5,165 bases of DNA. It comes from an uncultured Blautia sp. GTDB lineage: Bacteria; Bacillota; Clostridia; Lachnospirales; Lachnospiraceae. Below the pieces are notes generated by a model, which had not been told where the DNA came from, searched no databases, and worked only from the letters and a program-made list of their open reading frames with translations. Location: assembly GCA_945872375.1 (NCBI GenBank), contig CAMBYR010000157.1, positions 1-5,165 of the forward strand, in the 5' to 3' direction. A program made the position numbers and the translations under genes. Every line of letters begins with the position of its first letter. Within the stretch, counting starts at the first letter, position 1. This document shows positions 1 to 3,989 of the stretch, one piece after another.

Positions 1-484
1 CCAGATGCTGCTGAACAGGATCAAACATATCCGGAGAGCGGGAGAACGAAAAACAAGAGAGATCGGGCGCGCCAACCCGTCGGGAGAGAATGAGATTACA
101 TATTCCGAAAGAAATCTGGAGGCAGACGTGACGAATGTGATTCATGAGATCGGAGTACCGGCGCACATCAAAGGGTATCAGTATCTCAGAGACGCGATCA
201 TACTTTCGGTGAATGATATGGAAATGCTGAATTCCATTACAAAAATTCTGTATCCGACGATTGCCAAAAAGCACCAGACGACACCAAGCAGAGTGGAACG
301 GGCGATCCGTCATGCCATTGAAGTTGCCTGGAGCAGAGGCAAAATGGATACAATTGATGAGCTGTTCGGCTATACGGTCAGCACCGGAAAAGGGAAGCCC
401 ACAAACTCTGAGTTTATTGCACTAATCGCAGACAAGATACGTCTGGAATACAAAAATGGTTGCTGTTCACTCCGTTCTCAGTAA
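1..484 (+). CDS. spo0A: Spo0A, sporulation master response regulator (3' part, DNA-binding domain)
   Basis: This is the C-terminal part of Spo0A, the phosphorylation-activated transcription factor that commits cells to sporulation. The reading frame is open to the left edge (first full codon at base 2), so the N-terminal receiver domain with its phospho-acceptor Asp is outside the window. The ATG at 5 is internal, not the gene start. From about base 110 the protein matches the Spo0A effector domain closely: HEIGVPAHIKGYQYLRDAI, then a helix-turn-helix with TPSRVERAIRHAIEVAWSRG (about bases 284-340), then LFGYTVS and KPTNSEFIALIADKIRLEYK. This helix-turn-helix binds 0A boxes (core TGTCGAA), and two such cores occur upstream of recA in this window. 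Stop TAA is at 482-484. After the usual end (RLEYK) there is a short extra tail, NGCCSLRSQ. No convincing terminator follows. The family call is very secure. Confidence 0.96.
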   Translation, partial: QMLLNRIKHIRRAGERKTREIGRANPSGENEITYSERNLEADVTNVIHEIGVPAHIKGYQYLRDAIILSVNDMEMLNSITKILYPTIAKKHQTTPSRVERAIRHAIEVAWSRGKMDTIDELFGYTVSTGKGKPTNSEFIALIADKIRLEYKNGCCSLRSQ

Positions 485-524
485 CGCGGGATATTACCTG
501 TGAACAGATAACCAAAAATCACTC

Positions 525-553
525 TTTCCAATAGGGAAAATATGCGCTATAAT
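525..553 (+). promoter_or_regulatory. Probable sigma-A promoter of glgA
   Basis: A perfect -10 hexamer TATAAT lies at 548-553. Exactly 17 bp upstream is TTTCCA at 525-530, matching 4 of 6 bases of TTGACA. Transcription would start near 560, giving a leader of about 60 nt before the glgA ATG at 619. The promoter begins 40 bp after the spo0A stop, which suggests glgA is transcribed independently, although read-through from spo0A is possible because no terminator is visible between them. A TTTCC/GGAAA repeat (525-529 and 535-539) overlaps the -35 side but has no T-run. This is a pattern-based call only. Confidence 0.62.
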
Positions 554-600
554 AAAATATATGACAGTCGAGAAAAAGGCTGAAGCAGAGTGTGGTCACC

Positions 601-609
601 AAGGAGGGG
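601..609 (+). promoter_or_regulatory. Ribosome binding site that fixes the glgA start at 619
   Basis: AAGGAGGGG is a strong Shine-Dalgarno match, and the AAGGAGG part ends 11 nt before the ATG at 619. It lies downstream of the alternative in-frame GTG at 592, so that GTG cannot use it. The 619 start also gives the normal glycogen synthase N-terminus, MKKILFATSEAVP. Confidence 0.85.
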
Positions 610-618
610 TATTTACGG

Positions 619-2064
619 ATGAAGAAAATTTTGTTTGCAACATCGGAAGCTGTGCCATTTATTAAGACCGGAGGACTGGCAGACGTAGCAGGTGCACTGC
701 CAAAATGTTTTGATAAACGGTATTTTGATATTCGTGTTATTTTGCCAAAATATGCATGCATGAAGCAGGAATTGAAAAACCGTATGGAATATGTTACACA
801 TTTCTATATGGATCTTGGATACAAGAACTGCTATGTGGGAATCCTTCAGATGGAATATGATGGTATCAAATTCTATTTCATTGATAACGAATATTATTTC
901 AGCGGTCCGAAACCATATGACAGTGCACCGTGGGATCTGGAAAAATTTGCGTTTTTCTCAAAAGCGGTGCTTTCCGTACTGCCTGTCATTGATTTCCGTC
1001 CCGACATCATTCACTGTCATGACTGGCAGACAGGTCTTGTACCGGTATATCTGCATGATTCTTTCCAGCAGAATCAGTTCTTCTGGGGAATCAAGACGAT
1101 CATGACGATTCACAACCTGAAATTCCAGGGAGTGTATGATGTAAAAACGGTTAAGGATATTACGGGATTGTCTGACTATTATTTTGCACCGGACAAGCTG
1201 GAAGCATACCGGGATGCGAACTTCCTGAAGGGAGGCATTGTCTTTGCGGATGCGGTTACGACAGTAAGCAATACCTATGCCGAGGAGATCAAAACACCTT
1301 TCTATGGAGAACGTCTGGATGGACTGATGTGCGCACGGGCCAACAGCCTTCGCGGAATTGTCAACGGCATTGATTACGACCTGTTTAATCCGGAGACAGA
1401 TCCGCATATCACACAGAAGTATAATGCAACCACCTTCCGCAAGGAAAAGATAAAAAATAAGATCCAGCTTCAGAAAGACCTGGGACTGAATGAAGATCCG
1501 AAGGCCATGATGATCGGTATTGTTTCCCGTCTTACAGATCAGAAGGGCTTTGACCTGATCGCATATGTGATGGATGAGCTTTGTCAGGATGCCGTTCAGA
1601 TCGTGGTTCTGGGAACGGGAGATGAACGCTATGAGAATATGTTCCGTCATTTTGACTGGAAATATCATGGAAAGGTTTCGGCCCAGATCTATTATGACGA
1701 ACCGTTGTCCCACAGGATCTATGCAGCATCGGATGCATTTCTTATGCCGTCTCTGTTCGAGCCGTGTGGCCTGAGCCAGCTTATGAGTCTTCGTTACGGC
1801 ACACTGCCTATCGTCCGTGAGACAGGTGGCCTGAAAGATACGGTAGAACCATATAATGAATATGCCGGAACCGGCACAGGATTCAGCTTCCGTAATTATA
1901 ACGCGCATGAAATGCTTGCGACTGTACGGAATGCAGAACGTGTTTATTATGATAAAAAACGTGAATGGAATAAAATGGTTGACAGAGCTATGGCTGCTGA
2001 CTTCTCATGGAATAATTCCGCACGTCAGTATGAAGAGATGTACAACTGGCTGATCGGAGAATGA
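619..2064 (+). CDS. glgA: Glycogen synthase (ADP-glucose:1,4-alpha-glucan glucosyltransferase, GT5)
   Basis: GlgA transfers glucose from ADP-glucose to the non-reducing end of a growing alpha-1,4-glucan in the cytoplasm. The protein is 481 aa, the usual bacterial length of about 475-490. The N-terminal Rossmann domain carries the nucleotide-sugar motif KTGGLADV (residues 16-23) and HCHDW (132-136). The C-terminal Rossmann domain carries SRLTDQKG with R304 and K309, FEPCGL (380-385, including the family's catalytic-site Glu E381), and ETGGL (401-405, the STGGL-like motif). I see no frameshift or missing key residue. The start is set by the AAGGAGG at 601. Unlike many genomes, no glgB, glgC, glgD or glgP adjoins it: it sits between spo0A and recA with its own predicted promoter and terminator, so it looks monocistronic. 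ADP-glucose specificity is inferred from the family. Confidence 0.96.
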   Translation: MKKILFATSEAVPFIKTGGLADVAGALPKCFDKRYFDIRVILPKYACMKQELKNRMEYVTHFYMDLGYKNCYVGILQMEYDGIKFYFIDNEYYFSGPKPYDSAPWDLEKFAFFSKAVLSVLPVIDFRPDIIHCHDWQTGLVPVYLHDSFQQNQFFWGIKTIMTIHNLKFQGVYDVKTVKDITGLSDYYFAPDKLEAYRDANFLKGGIVFADAVTTVSNTYAEEIKTPFYGERLDGLMCARANSLRGIVNGIDYDLFNPETDPHITQKYNATTFRKEKIKNKIQLQKDLGLNEDPKAMMIGIVSRLTDQKGFDLIAYVMDELCQDAVQIVVLGTGDERYENMFRHFDWKYHGKVSAQIYYDEPLSHRIYAASDAFLMPSLFEPCGLSQLMSLRYGTLPIVRETGGLKDTVEPYNEYAGTGTGFSFRNYNAHEMLATVRNAERVYYDKKREWNKMVDRAMAADFSWNNSARQYEEMYNWLIGE

Positions 2065-2080
2065 TCTGACGGATTCGAAC

Positions 2081-2112
2081 CCGCCCATCTTAGGATGGGC
2101 GGCTTTTTATTT
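2081..2112 (+). terminator. Rho-independent terminator of glgA
   Basis: A perfect 9-bp stem, CCGCCCATC (2081-2089) with GATGGGCGG (2094-2102), closes a TTAG loop. It is followed by C and then TTTTTATTT (2104-2112). It begins 16 nt after the glgA stop. This is a textbook intrinsic terminator and separates glgA from recA. Confidence 0.92.
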
Positions 2113-2129
2113 CTGTGAAATAAAAAGCC
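2101..2129. repeat. 13-bp perfect inverted repeat overlapping the glgA terminator tail
   Basis: GGCTTTTTATTTC (2101-2113) and GAAATAAAAAGCC (2117-2129) are perfect reverse complements around TGT. The left arm includes the last two stem bases and the T-run of the glgA terminator. The right arm gives the minus strand its own T-rich tail after a short hairpin (GCCC at 2127-2130 with GGGC at 2134-2137, loop TCC). The simplest reading is a terminator active in both directions. An alternative fold competing with the glgA terminator is also possible. Confidence 0.7.
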
Positions 2130-2150
2130 CTCCGGGCGGGATTCTTTTTT
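2122..2150 (+). terminator. Possible second terminator-like hairpin before recA
   Basis: AAAAAGCCC (2122-2130) can pair with GGG (2138-2140) and CTTTTT (2144-2149), leaving an ATT bulge and a TCCGGGC loop. A smaller alternative is GCCC/GGGC with loop TCC. A run of six T ends at 2150. The stem is weaker than the one at 2081-2102. It could back up glgA termination or, read from the other strand, stop antisense transcription. The T-run merges directly into the first 0A-box heptamer. Confidence 0.35.
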
Positions 2151-2166
2151 GTCGAATGCTGTCGAA
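2150..2166 (+). promoter_or_regulatory. Tandem Spo0A binding sites (0A boxes) upstream of recA
   Basis: The heptamer TGTCGAA, the 0A-box core, occurs twice in the same orientation at 2150-2156 and 2160-2166. The start-to-start spacing is 10 bp, about one helical turn. From memory, this is the arrangement of the tandem boxes at the Bacillus subtilis abrB promoter. I saw no other exact TGTCGAA or TTCGACA in the window. The pair lies 28 bp upstream of the recA -35 element, about 64-80 bp before the predicted transcription start. Binding is inferred from sequence; whether it activates or represses cannot be read here. Confidence 0.6.
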
Positions 2167-2182
2167 AGAAAAATGGAAAATT

Positions 2183-2198
2183 TCAAGAAGTTTCTTGA
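2183..2198. promoter_or_regulatory. Operator-like dyad overlapping the recA -35 element
   Basis: TCAAGAA (2183-2189) and TTCTTGA (2192-2198) are perfect inverted repeats around GT. The right arm covers the first four bases of the TTGACA -35 hexamer, so a bound protein would compete with RNA polymerase. I do not recognise the regulator. A CodY-like match (AATTTTCWGAAAATT, 11 of 15) overlaps at 2179-2193, but matches of that quality are common by chance in AT-rich DNA. Confidence 0.35.
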
Positions 2199-2223
2199 CA
2201 ATAAAAGGGATTTATAATACTAT
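2195..2223 (+). promoter_or_regulatory. Sigma-A promoter of recA
   Basis: A perfect -35 TTGACA (2195-2200) is followed after 17 bp by TACTAT (2218-2223), a 4 of 6 match to TATAAT. Transcription would start near 2230. A perfect TATAAT also occurs at 2213-2218, but it is only 12 bp from TTGACA and would need a poor -35 such as TTTCTT (2191-2196). The exact -10 choice is therefore uncertain by about 5 bp. Either start puts the LexA box in the early transcribed region. Confidence 0.78.
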
Positions 2224-2238
2224 GTATGTAAGAAAACA

Positions 2239-2252
2239 CGAACATAGGTTCG
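2239..2252. promoter_or_regulatory. LexA (SOS) box of recA
   Basis: CGAACATAGGTTCG is an exact match to the Gram-positive LexA operator CGAAC-N4-GTTCG. It lies about 9-22 bp after the predicted recA transcription start and 33 bp before the recA ATG. LexA bound here would block recA transcription until RecA filaments trigger LexA self-cleavage after DNA damage. The recX gene overlaps recA and should share this control. Confidence 0.93.
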
Positions 2253-2268
2253 AAAAAAATAAACGCAT

Positions 2269-2274
2269 AAGGAG
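2269..2274 (+). promoter_or_regulatory. Ribosome binding site that fixes the recA start at 2285
   Basis: AAGGAG ends 10 nt before the ATG at 2285. An in-frame ATG at 2276 lies almost on top of it and is too close to use. An in-frame ATG at 2156 lies upstream of the promoter and the LexA box, so the recA mRNA would not contain it. Confidence 0.85.
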
Positions 2275-2284
2275 AATGCACAGA

Positions 2285-3370
2285 ATGATCAATGAAGAAA
2301 AACAGAAGGCGCTGCAGGCGGCCATTGGACATATTGAGAAACAGTACGGCAAAGGATCTGTCATGAAGCTTGGAGAATCAGGAGCCCATATGCAGGTAGA
2401 GACGGTTCCTACAGGATCTCTGAGCCTTGATATTGCACTTGGAGTGGGAGGTGTTCCAAAGGGCCGTATTGTGGAAATCTATGGACCGGAATCCAGTGGT
2501 AAGACCACAGTTGCTTTACATATGGTGGCAGAGGTGCAGAAACGCGGCGGAATCGCCGGATTTATCGATGCAGAACATGCGCTTGATCCGGTTTACGCCA
2601 GAAATATCGGTGTGGATATTGATAATCTCTATATTTCCCAGCCGGATAATGGAGAGCAGGCACTGGAAATTACGGAAACCATGGTTCGTTCAGGTGCGGT
2701 GGATATTGTAATCGTGGACTCTGTTGCTGCACTTGTGCCAAAGGCAGAGATCGAAGGAGATATGGGCGACAGCCATGTGGGCTTACAGGCCCGGCTGATG
2801 TCTCAGGCTCTTCGTAAGCTTACTGCAGTGATCAGTAAGTCCAATTGTGTGGTTATTTTTATTAACCAGCTTCGTGAAAAAGTGGGTGTGATGTTCGGAA
2901 ATCCGGAGACTACCACAGGCGGACGTGCACTGAAATTCTATTCTTCCGTACGTCTTGATGTAAGACGTGTGGAGACACTGAAGCAGGGTGGAGAGATGGT
3001 TGGAAACCATACCCGGATCAAGGTTGTGAAAAATAAGGTGGCACCGCCGTTCAAACAGGCTGAATTTGATATTATGTTCGGCACGGGTATTTCCAAAGAA
3101 GGAGATATCCTGGATCTTGCAGCAGAGTGCTCCATTATCAATAAGAGCGGTGCGTGGTATGCCTACAATGGCAGCAAGATCGGCCAGGGACGTGAAAACG
3201 CCAAGATTTTTCTGAAAGAACATCCGGAAATCTGTGATGAAGTGGAAAAACAGGTAAGAATTCATTATCATCTTCTGCCGGAAGAGGAAGGCGAAAAAGC
3301 ATCTGCCGCAGGTGAAACCGCGGAAGCAGCAGAAGCACCGGAAGCTGCAGACGGCGGGGCCGAGGAATGA
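2285..3370 (+). CDS. recA: RecA recombinase
   Basis: RecA forms ATP-dependent filaments on single-stranded DNA, carries out homologous pairing and strand exchange, and promotes LexA self-cleavage in the SOS response. The protein is 361 aa, normal for the family. The Walker A motif GPESSGKT is at residues 67-74, the catalytic Glu is E97 in DAEHALDP, and Walker B VDIVIVD is at 139-145. The region INQLREKVGVMFGNPETTTGG holds the L2 DNA-binding loop. All key residues are present. The C-terminus (about 333-361) is an acidic, Ala/Glu-rich tail with simple repeats such as AEAAEAPEAA; acidic tails restrain RecA activity in characterised homologues. The start at 2285 has AAGGAG upstream and gives the usual N-terminus. 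Transcription is predicted to be LexA-controlled, with possible Spo0A input from 2150-2166. The stop overlaps the recX start. Confidence 0.98.
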   Translation: MINEEKQKALQAAIGHIEKQYGKGSVMKLGESGAHMQVETVPTGSLSLDIALGVGGVPKGRIVEIYGPESSGKTTVALHMVAEVQKRGGIAGFIDAEHALDPVYARNIGVDIDNLYISQPDNGEQALEITETMVRSGAVDIVIVDSVAALVPKAEIEGDMGDSHVGLQARLMSQALRKLTAVISKSNCVVIFINQLREKVGVMFGNPETTTGGRALKFYSSVRLDVRRVETLKQGGEMVGNHTRIKVVKNKVAPPFKQAEFDIMFGTGISKEGDILDLAAECSIINKSGAWYAYNGSKIGQGRENAKIFLKEHPEICDEVEKQVRIHYHLLPEEEGEKASAAGETAEAAEAPEAADGGAEE

Positions 3371-3864
3371 CACGCTCTCTTACTTCCATGGGCGAGGAAA
3401 GTATAAGAGCCGTAAAAAAAGCCATGCGTCTTCTGGAGCATATGCCGCGCACGGAAAAGGGCCTGACAGACAGACTGATACAGGAAGGATTTGCACCGGA
3501 GGCAGTACAGGATGCTCTGGATTATGTGAGATCCTTCGGTTATCTCAATGACAGGCAATATGCGGAGTCGTATATTTCGGGACGAATCGGAAGCAAAAGC
3601 AGACAGCGGATCATGCAGGAGCTTTGCCAGAAGGGCATTGACAGAGAAACGGCTTCTCTTGCCTGGGAAGAAATTTCTGCCATGGAAGAACCGGATGAAA
3701 AAGCCATGATCTGCCGTCAGATTGAAAAAAAATACCCGGCAGGAAGCCGGATCGAAGAAAAGGAACTGAGAAGACTGTACGGATATCTTGCCAGAAGAGG
3801 CTTTCAGGCGGGGGATATTTTTTCCGCACTGGAGGAATTGGACATTACAAGTGAGAAGCAGTAA
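3367..3864 (+). CDS. recX: RecX, regulator of RecA
   Basis: RecX binds RecA filaments and modulates, usually inhibits, their growth and activities. The protein is 165 aa, close to the short form of the family (Escherichia coli RecX is 166 aa). It is almost entirely helical, as expected for the tandem three-helix repeats. The most typical stretches are FGYLNDRQYAESYI (57-70) followed by basic SKSRQRIMQELCQKGID (76-92), and a last repeat with LYGYLARRGF near residue 140. The ATG overlaps the recA stop as ATGA, so translation is probably coupled; there is no well-spaced Shine-Dalgarno. An in-frame ATG at 3388 lacks any ribosome binding site. Sequence conservation in this family is low, so position directly after recA supports the call strongly. 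It should be transcribed with recA under SOS control. No clear terminator follows. Confidence 0.92.
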   Translation: MTRSLTSMGEESIRAVKKAMRLLEHMPRTEKGLTDRLIQEGFAPEAVQDALDYVRSFGYLNDRQYAESYISGRIGSKSRQRIMQELCQKGIDRETASLAWEEISAMEEPDEKAMICRQIEKKYPAGSRIEEKELRRLYGYLARRGFQAGDIFSALEELDITSEKQ

Positions 3865-3913
3865 AAAGGAATATATATACAGCAAAAAAAGTGAAACAAA
3901 TCCTTAGAAAAAC

Positions 3914-3942
3914 TTGACATAATTCTTAAAAACAGATAAACT
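3914..3942 (+). promoter_or_regulatory. Probable sigma-A promoter of rny
   Basis: A perfect TTGACA (3914-3919) is followed after 17 bp by TAAACT (3937-3942), a 4 of 6 match to TATAAT. Transcription would start near 3949, giving a leader of about 40 nt. Because I see no terminator after recX, rny may also be read from the recA promoter. A small palindrome TTGTACAA (3956-3963) lies just after the predicted start, with no known binding protein that I can name. Confidence 0.6.
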
Positions 3943-3975
3943 TGTATTGTTGTATTTGTACAATGAAAACAAAAT

Positions 3976-3989
3976 AAGGAGGTGCTCCT
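3976..3989 (+). promoter_or_regulatory. Strong rny ribosome binding site inside a small hairpin
   Basis: AAGGAGGTG (3976-3984) matches nine bases of the 16S anti-Shine-Dalgarno complement and supports the GTG start at 3990. AGGAG (3977-3981) is also perfectly complementary to CTCCT (3985-3989), with a GTG loop, so the core of the site can fold on itself directly before the start codon. The site is certain; whether the fold matters in the cell is unknown. Confidence 0.8.

Noticed and set aside
129..135. TGACGAA in spo0A, and again at 1695-1701 in glgA, as relaxed 0A boxes
   Set aside because: Both are isolated and inside coding sequence; the relaxed TGNCGAA pattern is expected by chance.
494..511. 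TTACCTGT/ACAGATAA imperfect hairpin after spo0A as its terminator
   Set aside because: The stem is AT-rich with a mismatch and no T-run follows.
566..572. AGTCGAG in the glgA leader as a 0A box
   Set aside because: Only five of seven core bases match and it is a single copy downstream of the -10 element.
592..618. GTG at 592 as an upstream start for glgA
   Set aside because: It would place the strong AAGGAGG inside the gene and add nine residues absent from typical GlgA proteins.
958..1908. Minus-strand open frame of 316 codons antisense to glgA
   Set aside because: The protein resembles nothing I know and lies wholly under the clear glgA gene, so it is a codon-bias shadow.
2070..2083. tRNA T-arm-like sequence on the minus strand (CGGGTTCGAATCCG), possibly a tRNA remnant or attachment site
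   Set aside because: No acceptor, D or anticodon arm surrounds it and there is no CCA end. Next to it is only the glgA terminator stem. No second copy or integrase is present in the window.
2156..2284. ATG at 2156 as an upstream start for recA, giving 404 aa
   Set aside because: It lies before the promoter and LexA box and would add 43 residues unlike RecA. The ATG at 2285 has a good ribosome binding site and the normal N-terminus.
3963..3977. Mini-frame ATG-AAA-ACA-AAA-TAA just before rny, a possible leader peptide
   Set aside because: It has no ribosome binding site and only four codons, so chance is the simplest explanation, although its stop overlaps the rny Shine-Dalgarno.
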